From NCBI RefSeq assembly GCF_015714715.1, contig NZ_WAHS01000001.1, forward strand, positions 682,001 through 746,000: a stretch of DNA of 64,000 nucleotides, given 5' to 3'. Position 1 is the first letter of the stretch, and every line of letters begins with the position of its first letter. The stretch comes from Aestuariivirga litoralis. GTDB lineage: Bacteria; Pseudomonadota; Alphaproteobacteria; Rhizobiales; Aestuariivirgaceae. The position numbers and the translations under genes are program-made. The notes beneath the pieces are model-generated. The model was not told the origin of the DNA. It did not search any database and saw only the letters and a list, made by a program, of their open reading frames with translations. Of the stretch, positions 24,573 through 34,207 are shown in pieces.

Positions 24573-25559
24573 GTGAATTCCAATTCCACTTTTCCGGTTT
24601 TTGATTTGGCGCGCTTTGAGCGGGCATCTGCGGATGAGAAGAAGATGCTTGGTGCCGAGGTTGACCGCATTTGCCGCGCCACCGGATTTCTGGCGGTGGC
24701 ACATCATGGCGTGCCGCAGGACATTATCGACCGGGCGTGGAACGCGGCGCATGATTTTTTCGATCTTCCGGCGGAGCAGAAGCAGGAATCCAAGGCACCT
24801 TATAAGGGCTATCCTTATGGCTATCTGGGGCCTGGAACCGAGGCGCTGGCGAAGTCGCTCAATGTCGATACCCCGCCGGACCTGAAGGAAAGCTTCAATG
24901 GTGGTCCGCTCCGCAAGCCCGATGGTTTGGCTGACCCAGAGGCGCTGGCGTTTTGCTACGCTGACACGATCTGGCCCGCAGAGCCCGCAGGTTTTGTGGA
25001 TGCGTGGAAAAGTTATTATGCGCAGATGGAAGATCTGGGCGTTCGGATCATGCGCGTGTTCGCAGTGGCGCTGGAGCTGGATGAGAAATATTTTGACGGC
25101 TTCCTCACGGCACCCGTCAGTGCGCTGCGTGCCTTGAACTATCCGGAACAGCGTGTGGCTCCGCAGCCCGGCCAATTGCGCGCTGGGGCGCATGCCGATT
25201 ATGGCAGCCTGACAATCCTGTTGCCGCAAGCGGGCTCACGCGGGCTGGAAATCATCACGCCGGATGGGAAGTGGACTCCCGTGCCGCCGATCGAGGGCAC
25301 TTTCGTCATTAATATCGGCGACCTAATGGCGCGGTGGACGAATGACCGCTGGGTTTCGACGGTGCACCGGGTGGTCAATCCGCCTGCTAATGAAGGCGGC
25401 ATGGACAGGCGCCAGTCGATGGCGTTCTTCCATCAGCCGAATTGGGATGCCGAAATCAAGGTGCTGGATGTCTGCGTGGCGGATGGCGCTGCAGCCAAAT
25501 ATGAGCCGGTGCGATCCGGCCCGTATTTGATGGGAAAATTCAAATCCACGGCGAAGTGA
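24573..25559 (+). CDS. 2-oxoglutarate/Fe(II)-dependent oxygenase, isopenicillin N synthase-like
   Basis: A 328-residue protein of the 2OG-Fe(II) oxygenase superfamily. The N-terminal DIOX_N domain begins FPVFDLARFERASADEK and contains FLAVAHHGVP. The catalytic jelly roll has the iron-binding HADYGSLTIL (HxD), then the distal His in STVHRVVNPP and the RQSMAFFHQPNWDA block, whose Arg and Ser bind 2-oxoglutarate. The GTG at 24573 is the best start, with a GAGGGG element upstream. Members oxidise very different small molecules, so the substrate cannot be named. It converges with the ornithine-type decarboxylase gene. Confidence 0.85.
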   Translation: MNSNSTFPVFDLARFERASADEKKMLGAEVDRICRATGFLAVAHHGVPQDIIDRAWNAAHDFFDLPAEQKQESKAPYKGYPYGYLGPGTEALAKSLNVDTPPDLKESFNGGPLRKPDGLADPEALAFCYADTIWPAEPAGFVDAWKSYYAQMEDLGVRIMRVFAVALELDEKYFDGFLTAPVSALRALNYPEQRVAPQPGQLRAGAHADYGSLTILLPQAGSRGLEIITPDGKWTPVPPIEGTFVINIGDLMARWTNDRWVSTVHRVVNPPANEGGMDRRQSMAFFHQPNWDAEIKVLDVCVADGAAAKYEPVRSGPYLMGKFKSTAK

Positions 25560-25565
25560 GGTGGA

Positions 25566-26756
25566 CTAGCTCTGCAGCACTTTTCCGACGGGCATGACGA
25601 GGTTTTGGCCGTAGCCATTGAACTTGGTCAGGGTGGAAATGCCATAAGCGCCCAGCATGCCGAATTCGATGAAGTCGCCATCCTTCAGGTCGGCTGAGAG
25701 ATCGAGCCGGTGCGGCAGCACATCGAGCGGATCACAAGTGGGGCCGAAGACTTTCCAACTTTTGACCTGGCCATTATGCACCTTGCCCTTGCGGATCACG
25801 CGGGTTGGCGGCTTCAGTTCCGGCACCTGCATATATTCCATCAGGCCGCCATAGACGCCGTCATTGATGAAGATATCATCGCCATCGGAGCAGACCAGCT
25901 TCACATTGGTGAGCAGTGACATGCAACCTGCCACAAGGCCGCGGCCCGGTTCGCATTCGAGCGCTGGTAAAGTGCGGCCGGCGAAATGCTGGTCACGGGC
26001 GATTTCGATGGCGCGGAAATAGACGTCGGGTTCAGGGGCCTTGGAATATTCGTAATCCGCCGGGAAGCCACCGCCGACATTGAGCTTGGTGATTTCCACA
26101 TCGGCCTGTTTGGAAATGCGGGCTGCCGCTTCAATATGACGGGCATAGACCTGTGGGTCCTTGGTTTGCGAACCGGGATGGAAGGTGATCAGTGGGGTGA
26201 ATCCCAGCGCCTTCACTTTCTTTAGTAATTCCAGTGCGATATGCTCTGGGGCTCCGAACTTGGTTGAGAAGTCATGGGCTGATGCACCACGGTCACGCGG
26301 CAGCACGATGCGCACGGCAATTTCGATATTGCGGTCACTGCCTGCCACGCTGACGATCTTGGCCAGCTCTTCCTTGCAATCGATGCAGAAGCGGCGACAG
26401 TTGAATTCATTATAGGCGCGAGTGATCTCGCGCAGCGACTTGATGGGGTTATGATAGTGGAAGCGCGCGTCCTTCTGGATGCCGCTGACCAGCTCCATTT
26501 CCTGCACCGAAGCCACGTCCCAGGCCTTGAGGCCGGCCGCGGCCAGCGTGGATGCCACTTCGCGCGAGGGGTTGGATTTCACCGCGAAAGTGACCAGGCC
26601 CTTGAAGCCGGTATTGAACAGCTTGGCGCGCGCCGTGAGCGCATCGGCGGAGAAACAGAACACCGCCGTTTCACCATCGAGCTGCAGCGAAAGCTCGCCT
26701 GCATCTTTCGGGGCTGATGTGTTTGAAGTCTTAAGGGCGATTGCTGGCTCGGTCAT
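25566..26756 (-). CDS. Fold-III PLP-dependent basic amino acid decarboxylase (ornithine/lysine type)
   Basis: A 396-residue alanine-racemase-fold decarboxylase. Landmarks are TFAVKSNPS (PLP lysine, residue about 59), CRRFCIDCKEELA, ITFHPGSQT, LNVGGGFPADY (phosphate loop), ECEPGRGLVAGC and VFGPTCDPLDVL, whose Cys is the conserved active-site residue supplied across the dimer. GAYGISTLTKFNGYG is the C-terminal substrate region. Enzymes of this family make putrescine or cadaverine from ornithine or lysine and feed polyamine synthesis. The choice between the two substrates is not clear from sequence. It is transcribed away from the DegP-like protease gene. Confidence 0.9.
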   Translation of the reverse strand: MTEPAIALKTSNTSAPKDAGELSLQLDGETAVFCFSADALTARAKLFNTGFKGLVTFAVKSNPSREVASTLAAAGLKAWDVASVQEMELVSGIQKDARFHYHNPIKSLREITRAYNEFNCRRFCIDCKEELAKIVSVAGSDRNIEIAVRIVLPRDRGASAHDFSTKFGAPEHIALELLKKVKALGFTPLITFHPGSQTKDPQVYARHIEAAARISKQADVEITKLNVGGGFPADYEYSKAPEPDVYFRAIEIARDQHFAGRTLPALECEPGRGLVAGCMSLLTNVKLVCSDGDDIFINDGVYGGLMEYMQVPELKPPTRVIRKGKVHNGQVKSWKVFGPTCDPLDVLPHRLDLSADLKDGDFIEFGMLGAYGISTLTKFNGYGQNLVMPVGKVLQS

Positions 26757-26842
26757 GTCTCAATTTCGTCGCGTTTGTTGCCGAAGCAGCATTCTCCCTT
26801 CATAATGTGACGGGTTCAAGATAAATCAGGTGAGGTTGTTTG

Positions 26843-28219
26843 ATGCGGTTTTTGAGCGGATTGGTGCTTGCTGTGGTGTTGGGAACCGGGACCGGCTTTG
26901 CCGACACGGTGCCCACCGACAAAATGCAGATGCAGCTTTCCTTTGCACCTCTGGTGAAGAAGACCGCGCCTGCGGTGGTCAATGTCTATGCCAAGACCAT
27001 TCAGCGCGTGCAGGGCGCGGGCGGGCCGTTTGATGATCCGTTCTTCCAGCAATTCTTTGGCCGTGGGCAGCCGCGTGAGCGCGTTGGGAATTCGCTTGGT
27101 TCGGGGGTGATCGTCGATAAATCCGGCATCATCGTCACCAACAATCATGTGATCACCGGGGCGACTGATATCCGCGTAGCGCTGGCCGACAAGCGCGAAT
27201 TTCCGGCCAAGCTTTTGCTGGCCGATGAAAAGACCGATCTTGCAGTGCTGCGGATCGATGTGGGTGATGAGAAACTTCCCATTTTGCCCTTCGGCAATTC
27301 CGACAGCCTGGAAGTGGGCGATCTTGTTCTGGCCATCGGCAACCCATTCGGGGTGGGCCAGACAGTGACCAATGGCATTGTCTCGGCGCTGGCGCGCACC
27401 GATGTGGGCGCTTCCAACTACCAATCTTTCATCCAGACCGATGCGGCGATCAATCCGGGCAATTCCGGTGGCGCGCTGGTCAATATGAAGGGCGAACTGG
27501 TTGGCATCAATTCGATGATCTATTCGCGCTCTGGCGGCTCGGTGGGATTGGGCTTTTCGATTCCGGCCAATCTTGTGTCCACGGTGGTGCAATCGGCTGA
27601 AAGCGGCAAGAAGATCGTGCGGCCGTGGATGGGCGGCACATTCCAGGTGGTGAACCAGGACATTGCCGATGCGCTGGGCCTGGACCGGCCGGAGGGCGTG
27701 CTGATCAACAATCTCGATCAACTCAGCCCGCTGCGGGAAGCGGGGTTGCAGCAGGGCGATGTGATCATGGCGATGGATGGCAAGTCTCTCGAAAATCCGC
27801 AGGAACTGAATTACCTGCTGGGCATATCGCATATTGGTGACAGCAAGCTGATGGAGTATCGCCGCGGCACGACCACCAAGCAAGTGCAGATCAAGCTGAT
27901 CGCAGCGCCTGAATCCGTCGAGCGCCAGGAAACCAGCATCACTGGAAAGAACCCGCTGTCTGGTGCCGTCGTCGTCAACCTTTCGCCGGCCGTGGCCGAT
28001 GAGCTGGGCATGGATACCTCCGCCAAGGGCGTAGTGATCAGCGGCCTGCAGAATGGCCCAGCGCGGCAGTTCTTCATCAAGGGCGATATCATCCTCGAAA
28101 TGAATGGTGCGGCCATCGACACTGTGGATACATTGCAGCGGGTTGTGGCGCAGCCATCACGCGGCTGGGTGATTGGATTGCTGCGCGGCGGGCAGAAGGT
28201 TTACTTTAGGCTCGGGTGA
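26843..28219 (+). CDS. Periplasmic serine protease, DegP/HtrA family
   Basis: A 458-residue protease with a signal peptide (MRFLSGLVLAVVLGTGTGFA). The trypsin-like domain carries the triad: VTNNHVITGA (His), EKTDLAVLRI (Asp) and INPGNSGGALVN (Ser). Two PDZ domains follow at about residues 250-340 and 365-455 (MGGTFQVVNQDIADALG, GVVISGLQNGPA). It degrades or refolds damaged envelope proteins. The AGGTGAGG element supports the ATG at 26843. rarA follows 19 bases after the stop. Confidence 0.93.
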   Translation: MRFLSGLVLAVVLGTGTGFADTVPTDKMQMQLSFAPLVKKTAPAVVNVYAKTIQRVQGAGGPFDDPFFQQFFGRGQPRERVGNSLGSGVIVDKSGIIVTNNHVITGATDIRVALADKREFPAKLLLADEKTDLAVLRIDVGDEKLPILPFGNSDSLEVGDLVLAIGNPFGVGQTVTNGIVSALARTDVGASNYQSFIQTDAAINPGNSGGALVNMKGELVGINSMIYSRSGGSVGLGFSIPANLVSTVVQSAESGKKIVRPWMGGTFQVVNQDIADALGLDRPEGVLINNLDQLSPLREAGLQQGDVIMAMDGKSLENPQELNYLLGISHIGDSKLMEYRRGTTTKQVQIKLIAAPESVERQETSITGKNPLSGAVVVNLSPAVADELGMDTSAKGVVISGLQNGPARQFFIKGDIILEMNGAAIDTVDTLQRVVAQPSRGWVIGLLRGGQKVYFRLG

Positions 28220-28238
28220 GGGATATCAGGCTGGGGTG

Positions 28239-29552
28239 ATGGTGAGCCTTTTCGAGGCAGCGGGACTGGACAAAGAGGGGCCAAGGCCCCTTGCCGACCG
28301 GTTGCGGCCTTCGCGGCTGGCGGATGTTGTAGGGCAGGATCATATCGTGGGTCCCGAAGGCAGCCTGACCAAGATGTTGGCCTCTGGTCGCATTCCCTCA
28401 ATTATCCTGTGGGGGCCGCCAGGCACCGGAAAAACCACCATCGCGAGGCTGCTGGCGGGCGAAACCGGTTTGGCCTTCGAGCAGATGTCGGCGATTTTTT
28501 CTGGTGTGGCTGATCTTAAAAAGGCGTTTGACCAGGCGCGGATGCGGCGCATGCAGGGCAGGGGCACGTTGCTGTTTGTTGACGAAATCCACCGCTTCAA
28601 CAAAGCGCAGCAAGATTCATTTTTGCCTTTTGTTGAAGACGGCACGATCACACTGGTGGGGGCCACGACTGAGAATCCCAGTTTCGAGCTGAATGGTGCG
28701 TTGCTGTCACGCGCACAAGTTCTGGTGTTGAACCGGCTGACGGAAGACGCGCTGGACGGGTTGCTGTCGCGGGCGGCGTTTTTTGAAAAGCGTGAAGTGC
28801 CGCTGGAGGCTGAGGCGCGCGCCGCGCTGGTGAAGATGGCCGATGGGGACGGGCGGTATTTTCTCAATCTGGTCGAAGAGATTTTTGCGTCGGTGCCGGA
28901 AGGGGCCAAGCTGCTGGACACAGAGGCGCTCAGCAAGGTCATTTCCAAGCGCATGCCGCTTTACGACAAGGCGGCGGATGGGCATTACAACCTGATTTCG
29001 GCGTTGCATAAATCAGTGCGCGGTTCTGATCCGGATGCGGCCCTTTATTACCTCGCCCGCATGCTGGCGGCGGGGGAAGACCCGCTGTTCCTGGCGCGTC
29101 GCGTTGTGCGCATGGCGATTGAGGATGTGGGCCTGGCTGATCCGCAGGCGGTGCAGCAGGCGCTGGCGGCCAAGGATGTTTATGACTTTCTGGGCTCGCC
29201 GGAAGGTGAGTTGGCTTTGGCGCAAGCGGTGATCTATGTGGCGTCGGCGCCCAAATCCAATGCGGTCAACAATGCTTATTCAGCGGCCATGGCTGCGGCG
29301 CGCGAGACGGGTTCGTTGTCGCCGCCCAAGACGATACTGAATGCGCCGACCAAGCTGATGAAGCAGCAGGAATATGGTTCGGGCTACAAATACGATCATG
29401 ACCAGCCGGATGCCTTTTCCGGGCAGGACTATTTCCCGGTGGAGATGGGCCGACGGAATTTCTATCAGCCGGTGGAGCGGGGCTTCGAGCGCGAAATCCA
29501 AAAGCGTCTCGACCATTGGGCCAAGCTGCGCCGCGAACGGCAGGGTAACTGA
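28239..29552 (+). CDS. rarA: Replication-associated recombination protein A (RarA/MgsA AAA+ ATPase)
   Basis: A 437-residue AAA+ protein related to clamp-loader subunits. RPLADRLRPSRLADVVGQDHI opens it, Walker A is GPPGTGKTTIA, Walker B LLFVDEIHRFNKAQQD, and sensor ATTENPSFELNGALLSRAQV. The C-terminal MgsA domain includes SAPKSNAVNNAY and LMKQQEYGSGYKYDHDQ. It acts at stalled replication forks. The ATG at 28239 was chosen because MVSLFEAAGL gives the usual N-terminus; earlier in-frame starts lie inside the protease gene. It is probably co-transcribed with the DegP-like gene. Confidence 0.95.
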   Translation: MVSLFEAAGLDKEGPRPLADRLRPSRLADVVGQDHIVGPEGSLTKMLASGRIPSIILWGPPGTGKTTIARLLAGETGLAFEQMSAIFSGVADLKKAFDQARMRRMQGRGTLLFVDEIHRFNKAQQDSFLPFVEDGTITLVGATTENPSFELNGALLSRAQVLVLNRLTEDALDGLLSRAAFFEKREVPLEAEARAALVKMADGDGRYFLNLVEEIFASVPEGAKLLDTEALSKVISKRMPLYDKAADGHYNLISALHKSVRGSDPDAALYYLARMLAAGEDPLFLARRVVRMAIEDVGLADPQAVQQALAAKDVYDFLGSPEGELALAQAVIYVASAPKSNAVNNAYSAAMAAARETGSLSPPKTILNAPTKLMKQQEYGSGYKYDHDQPDAFSGQDYFPVEMGRRNFYQPVERGFEREIQKRLDHWAKLRRERQGN

Positions 29553-29573
29553 GTTTCACATCGGGAGAGAGCA

Positions 29574-29888
29574 ATGAAGTACTTGTTGGCATCCATACTG
29601 ATCTTGAGTTCATTCGCGCCAAGCGCGTTTGCTGAAGATACAAAAATCACGGGCGCATACTCCATCACCGAGGAAAAAAACTTCGCGTTCTTTGTCGATG
29701 GAGCAGCGGCCAAGGAGCTGTTTGACCGGATGAAGCAAAAGGCCGTGCATGAAGAATGCACCGGCGGCATGGAGAAGACAGATGCTAGCGGGATGCATTG
29801 CATCAAGGCCGAGGATGGCACCTATGCTTGCGATTTCGGCTACGACTTCAAGAAGCACGCCTTCAGCGGCAGTGGCGACGATTGCTGA
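29574..29888 (+). CDS. Small secreted cysteine-containing protein, tandem paralogue 1
   Basis: A 104-residue protein with a signal peptide (KYLLASILILSSFAPSAFA). The mature domain of about 84 residues has EDTKITGAYSITEEKNF, GAAAKELFDRMKQKAVHEECTGG, HCIKAEDGTYACDFGYDFKKHAF and a terminal GDDC. The four cysteines are spaced as in the next gene, so two disulfides are likely. A GGGAGAGAGCA element precedes the ATG. The pair lies directly downstream of rarA but has no evident link to it. No named family is recognised. Confidence 0.75.
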   Translation: MKYLLASILILSSFAPSAFAEDTKITGAYSITEEKNFAFFVDGAAAKELFDRMKQKAVHEECTGGMEKTDASGMHCIKAEDGTYACDFGYDFKKHAFSGSGDDC

Positions 29889-29964
29889 ACGGCGCTTTCA
29901 CAAGCGGCTTGATTACGCGCCGAAGCTGAGACAGAGTTACAACCACCAATGGGAGGGTTCGACG

Positions 29965-30276
29965 ATGCGCATATTTTCGGCTGTGATATTAATCAGTATA
30001 CTGACGGTTCCGGCAATTGCCGAGGACAAGCTCAGCGGCACGCTTTCGGTGAATGACGACAAGAGCTTGAACATCACCATCGAGGGCGATGCAGCCAAGA
30101 CGCTGTTTGACGGGATGACCGGCAAGGCGGTGGACCAAGAGTGCACCGGCACGACTGACAAGACCGACAAGAGCGGGCTGACCTGCAGCAAGGGCGACGG
30201 CAAGTATTTTTGCGAGTTTGGCTATTCGTTCAAGAAGCGTGCTTTCACCAACGCTGTTCACAACGAGGATTGCTGA
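29965..30276 (+). CDS. Small secreted cysteine-containing protein, tandem paralogue 2
   Basis: A 103-residue protein with a signal peptide (MRIFSAVILISILTVPAIA), clearly paralogous to the preceding gene: EDKLSGTLSVNDDKSLNI, GDAAKTLFDGMTGKAVDQECTGT, LTCSKGDGKYFCEFGYSFKKRAF and terminal NEDC occupy matching positions. All four cysteines are conserved, as is the F-G-Y-x-F-K-K core. The ATG at 29965 has a GGGAGGG element; a longer frame upstream overlaps paralogue 1 and is a shadow. It is followed by an 11-bp perfect hairpin. Confidence 0.75.
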   Translation: MRIFSAVILISILTVPAIAEDKLSGTLSVNDDKSLNITIEGDAAKTLFDGMTGKAVDQECTGTTDKTDKSGLTCSKGDGKYFCEFGYSFKKRAFTNAVHNEDC

Positions 30277-30282
30277 AGTAAA

Positions 30283-30307
30283 ATGGGCCGGATTTGATCC
30301 GGCCCAT
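30283..30307 (-). terminator. Rho-independent terminator between paralogue 2 and doxX
   Basis: ATGGGCCGGAT and ATCCGGCCCAT form a perfect 11-bp stem with a TTG loop. On the minus strand it is followed by TTTAC, so it probably serves the DoxX gene, and may also block read-through from the other side. Confidence 0.75.
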
Positions 30308-30318
30308 CTGCAATAGAA

Positions 30319-30708
30319 TTACTTGCGGCTGTCGTCCACGCTGTAGGGGCCAGCGCCGGCTGCGGCAAAGAACAGGAAGATGAAGCAGAACAGGATGGCT
30401 GCTTCGCCACCATTACCCACGGGCCAGAAGGTCTGGGGAAAATGCGCCATGAAGTATGCAACGGCCATTTGACCAGCCAAGATGAAGGCAACCCAACGCG
30501 TGAAGGCGCCGACGGTGAAGAGGATGCCGCCAATCACTTCAAGGATGGCAGCGATCATCAGCAGCGGGGGCAGGCTGTCCATGCCCGAAGCGGTCGGGAA
30601 GGCGAACAGCTTCACGGTGCCGTGCTCGATGAAAAGTAGGCCGGTTACGACGCGCAGCAGCGCCTGCAGCGGACCTTGCCAGGAAGTGGGGATAATTCCA
30701 GAATTCAT
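30319..30708 (-). CDS. DoxX family membrane protein
   Basis: A 129-residue protein with four hydrophobic helices. LQALLRVVTGLLFIEHGTVKLF is the N-terminal DoxX signature, followed by LLMIAAILEVIGGILFTVGAFTRWVAFILAGQMAVAYFMAH and a last helix FCFIFLFFAAAGAGPYSVD. The C-terminal GPYSVD motif is common in the family. DoxX-like proteins are thought to act with thiol or quinol oxidoreductases, but the role of this one is unknown. It lies alone between a terminator and the tRNA-Leu region. The 248 bases upstream, as far as the tRNA gene, hold no gene I can support. Confidence 0.88.
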   Translation of the reverse strand: MNSGIIPTSWQGPLQALLRVVTGLLFIEHGTVKLFAFPTASGMDSLPPLLMIAAILEVIGGILFTVGAFTRWVAFILAGQMAVAYFMAHFPQTFWPVGNGGEAAILFCFIFLFFAAAGAGPYSVDDSRK

Positions 30709-30956
30709 AAGTTTATTACCTGTTTAATGGGGGTTGATGGCTAGCGCGTGATGCGCATGGCTTATGAAACGCGCCAATCGAAGAATTGGCCGCGATCCGG
30801 CAACGCAAAAGCCTTCGCCCTGCATGCCCGGAAGCGTATCTGTAACAAATAAAATTACAAATAGCAAGGGCCATTTGGGCTTTGCATAACGCGTCAAGGC
30901 TCGCTATAGCGCCTCGCAAGCAAAAGATATGCCCATTTGGGCAGTGCCGCAAACAG

Positions 30957-31038
30957 GCGGGCGTGGCGAAATGGCAGACGCAGCGGCTTTAGGTGCCGCC
31001 GAGCAATCGTGGGGGTTCGAGTCCCTCCGCCCGCACCA
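30957..31038 (+). tRNA. tRNA-Leu (UAG)
   Basis: An 82-nt class-II tRNA. Acceptor GCGGGCG pairs with CGCCCGC, then discriminator A and encoded CCA. The anticodon stem GCGGC/GCCGC holds loop TTTAGGT (anticodon TAG, Leu). The 11-nt variable arm CGAGCAATCGT can pair CGA with TCG, as expected for leucine. It is 38 bases upstream of the trigger factor gene. Confidence 0.95.
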
Positions 31039-31076
31039 AGCCTGTTTGAAGCATCAGCATTTTGAAGAGAGAGACA

Positions 31077-32441
31077 ATGCAAGTTACTGAAACTGTGAAC
31101 TCTGGCCTGAAGCGTGAATTCAAGGTCGTCGTCGGTGCCGCGGACCTGAATAAGGATCTGGATGCCAAGCTGAAGGATATTGCCGGCAAGGCGCAAATCA
31201 AGGGTTTCCGCCCGGGCAAAGTGCCGGTGGCGCATGTGAAGAACCTTTACGGCAAATCGGCCATGGCCGAAGTGATCCAGGAAAAAGTGGATGCCCAGTC
31301 GCGCCAGGTTTTCGCTGACCGCAATCTGAAGCCCGCTTATCAGCCGGAAGTGAAGCTGCCGGAAGACGAGACGGAAGTGAATGCCGTGATGGACGGCAAG
31401 GCCGACCTGACCTTCACCGTGGCCACCGAAGTGGTGCCGGAATTCGAAGTGAAAGATTTCGCTGGCATCGAACTGGCCAAGCATATTGTCACCCCGAGCG
31501 ACGAACATGTGGATGAATCGCTGAAGCAGCTCACCGAGCAGTACAAGTCGTTCGGCGAGAAGAAGGATGGCCCGGCTGCCAAGGGCGACCGCGTGACCAT
31601 TGATTTCGTCGGCTCGATCGACGGCACCGAATTTGACGGGGGCAAGGGCGATGACATTCCGCTCGAGATCGGCTCGAACCAGTTCATCCCCGGCTTTGAA
31701 GACCAATTGGTCGGCGCCAAGGAAGGCGATGACCGCACGGTGAAGGTGACGTTCCCGGCTGATTACGGTGCGGCTCACCTTGCTGGCAAGGAAGCCTCCT
31801 TCGCCGTGAAGGTGAAGTCGGTCGAAATCCCCGGCGAAGCCAAGGTTGATGATGAATTCGCCAAGAAGGTTGGCTTTGAAGATCTGGCCAAGCTCAAGGA
31901 AATGGTGAAGTCCGGTCTCGACCGCGAATTCGCGCAGATGACCGCGATGAAGCTGAAGCGCGATGTTCTGGACGCGATGGACAAGCAATATGCGTTCGAA
32001 CTGCCGCAGCGCCTGGTGGATGCCGAATTTGAAGGCATCTGGAGCGCCCTCCAGCAGGAGATGACAAAGGCCAATAAAACCTTTGCGGATGAGAACACCA
32101 CCGAAGACCAGGCCCGCACCGATTATCGCAAGATTGCCGAGCGCCGCGTGCGTCTGGGCCTGGTGCTGGGCACCATCGGCGAAAAAGAAGGTGTGACCAT
32201 CACCGACCAGGAATTGCAACAGGCGCTGATCGCTCGCGCCCGTCAGTTCCCCGGCCAGGAAAAGCAGGTGTTTGATTTCTATCGTCAGAACAACAATGCG
32301 CTGCTTGAGCTGCGTGGGCCTATCTTTGAACAGAAGGTCGTGGATCACATCGTGGCCAAGGCCAAGGTTTCCGACAAGCAGGTCAGCCGCGAAGAGCTGA
32401 AGGCGCTGGTGGAAGACGAAGAGACCCAGGACGCTGCATAA
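31077..32441 (+). CDS. tig: Trigger factor (ribosome-associated chaperone and PPIase)
   Basis: A 454-residue trigger factor. The N-terminal ribosome-binding domain includes KGFRPGKVP, the signature loop that contacts ribosomal protein L23. The FKBP-like PPIase domain spans about residues 155-245 (GDRVTIDFVGSIDGTEF and NQFIPGFEDQLVGA). The helical C-terminal chaperone domain follows. It binds nascent chains at the exit tunnel. The ATG at 31077 is preceded by a GAAGAGAGAG element. It starts the tig, clpP, clpX, lon folding/proteolysis region, although here one unrelated hydroxylase gene intervenes before clpP. Confidence 0.96.
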   Translation: MQVTETVNSGLKREFKVVVGAADLNKDLDAKLKDIAGKAQIKGFRPGKVPVAHVKNLYGKSAMAEVIQEKVDAQSRQVFADRNLKPAYQPEVKLPEDETEVNAVMDGKADLTFTVATEVVPEFEVKDFAGIELAKHIVTPSDEHVDESLKQLTEQYKSFGEKKDGPAAKGDRVTIDFVGSIDGTEFDGGKGDDIPLEIGSNQFIPGFEDQLVGAKEGDDRTVKVTFPADYGAAHLAGKEASFAVKVKSVEIPGEAKVDDEFAKKVGFEDLAKLKEMVKSGLDREFAQMTAMKLKRDVLDAMDKQYAFELPQRLVDAEFEGIWSALQQEMTKANKTFADENTTEDQARTDYRKIAERRVRLGLVLGTIGEKEGVTITDQELQQALIARARQFPGQEKQVFDFYRQNNNALLELRGPIFEQKVVDHIVAKAKVSDKQVSREELKALVEDEETQDAA

Positions 32442-32462
32442 GGCTGTACCCAATTCAATGCG

Positions 32463-32491
32463 AAAGGCGGGCCCTGTGGTCCGCCTTTTTG
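32463..32491 (+). terminator. Rho-independent terminator of tig
   Basis: AAAGGCGGGCC and GGTCCGCCTTT pair over 11 bp (one G-T pair) with a CTGT loop, ending in a run of T. It lies 22 bases after the tig stop codon. Confidence 0.9.
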
Positions 32492-32622
32492 CTTTTGGCC
32501 TCGTTGTCACCCATATTTCATGTTGGTTACAATCCGTGATCGGGTTATAATGCCGGTTGTATTGCACCGGAGCGGCGCCGGAGCAGCGACTTGGCGTATG
32601 TACAGAGGCTTTACGTTCGGCG

Positions 32623-33471
32623 ATGACAGAAACACCTTCAGGCAATGAAACCACGCGCCAGAGCTTCAGCGAATGGCGCAGGCAGGCGGTTTATCGCTCA
32701 GGCGAGAAATTCACCCGCGTGGTGGGCGATTTCTTCGGGCGGCAGAGCCTGGTGGAAGACAAGCCGTTTCTGAAGAACGACAACTTTCCCTTCCTGCAGA
32801 TGTTTTCCGACAATTGGGAAAAGATCCGCGATGAGGTGCAAGTCATCCTGAAGAACCGCGAAGAGATTCCGGCCTTCCAGGAAGTCTCGCCGGAGCAGCA
32901 TCTGATTGCCAAGGGCAAGAGCTGGCGTACATTTTTCCTCTATGGCTTCGGCCAAAAGCTGCAGAAGAATTGCGCGCAAGCTCCCTTCACCACTTCGTTG
33001 CTGGAGCAGGTGCCGAATATCGAAATTTCGTGGTTCTCAATCTTGGCACCCGGCTATCACATTCCGCCACACCAGGGCGTGACCAAGGGCATCCTGCGGG
33101 CCCATCTGGGCCTGATCATTCCGAAGCAGCGCGAAAACTGCACCATCCGCGTGGACAAGGAAATCCGCCAATGGGAACCGGGCAAGGTTTTCGTGCTGGA
33201 TGACACGTTCGAGCATGAAGTGTGGAACAACACTGAAGAAGAACGCGTGATCCTGATTTTCGATTTTGACCGGCCGATGAAATGGCGGGGCAGGGCGTTG
33301 CTCAGATTCTTCATCTGGGCAATGAAGTTCACCGCCTTCTATCAAACGCCGAAGAAGAATCTGGGTGATTTCGAAGACCGCTTCGAGGCGGCCACCCGGC
33401 AGAGCAACGAAAACATGGAAAAGTTGGCCGACGCCGCGCAGGAAGCGCGCGAGAGCCGCAAGCTGCATTAA
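32623..33471 (+). CDS. Aspartyl/asparaginyl beta-hydroxylase domain protein (LpxO-like)
   Basis: A 282-residue 2-oxoglutarate/Fe(II) dioxygenase. The catalytic block contains HIPPHQGVTKGILRAHLGLIIP (with an iron His), CTIRVDKEIRQWEPGKVFVLDD and DTFEHEVWNNT, whose His is the distal iron ligand, then ERVILIFDFDRP. This is the layout of LpxO, which hydroxylates an acyl chain of lipid A, and of Asp/Asn hydroxylases; the substrate cannot be settled. A hydrophobic helix after residue 225 (ALLRFFIWAMKFTAFY) could attach it to the membrane. The start at 32623 is the second in-frame ATG; the longer frame has no family-like N-terminus. Confidence 0.85.
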   Translation: MTETPSGNETTRQSFSEWRRQAVYRSGEKFTRVVGDFFGRQSLVEDKPFLKNDNFPFLQMFSDNWEKIRDEVQVILKNREEIPAFQEVSPEQHLIAKGKSWRTFFLYGFGQKLQKNCAQAPFTTSLLEQVPNIEISWFSILAPGYHIPPHQGVTKGILRAHLGLIIPKQRENCTIRVDKEIRQWEPGKVFVLDDTFEHEVWNNTEEERVILIFDFDRPMKWRGRALLRFFIWAMKFTAFYQTPKKNLGDFEDRFEAATRQSNENMEKLADAAQEARESRKLH

Positions 33472-33577
33472 CGCTTTCGGCGGCACGTGGGGCGTTAGCC
33501 TCTGCCCCCTTTCACTTCCGCGTAAGCACTCCTATCTATGGTGCCAAATCAAGTGATTCACCTGGGAAAGGCCCGCT

Positions 33578-34207
<630 letters not shown>

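Noticed and set aside
33505-33545. RpoH-type heat-shock promoter before clpP (CCTATCTATGG)
   Set aside because: The -10-like string is suggestive, but no acceptable -35 element lies at the right distance.
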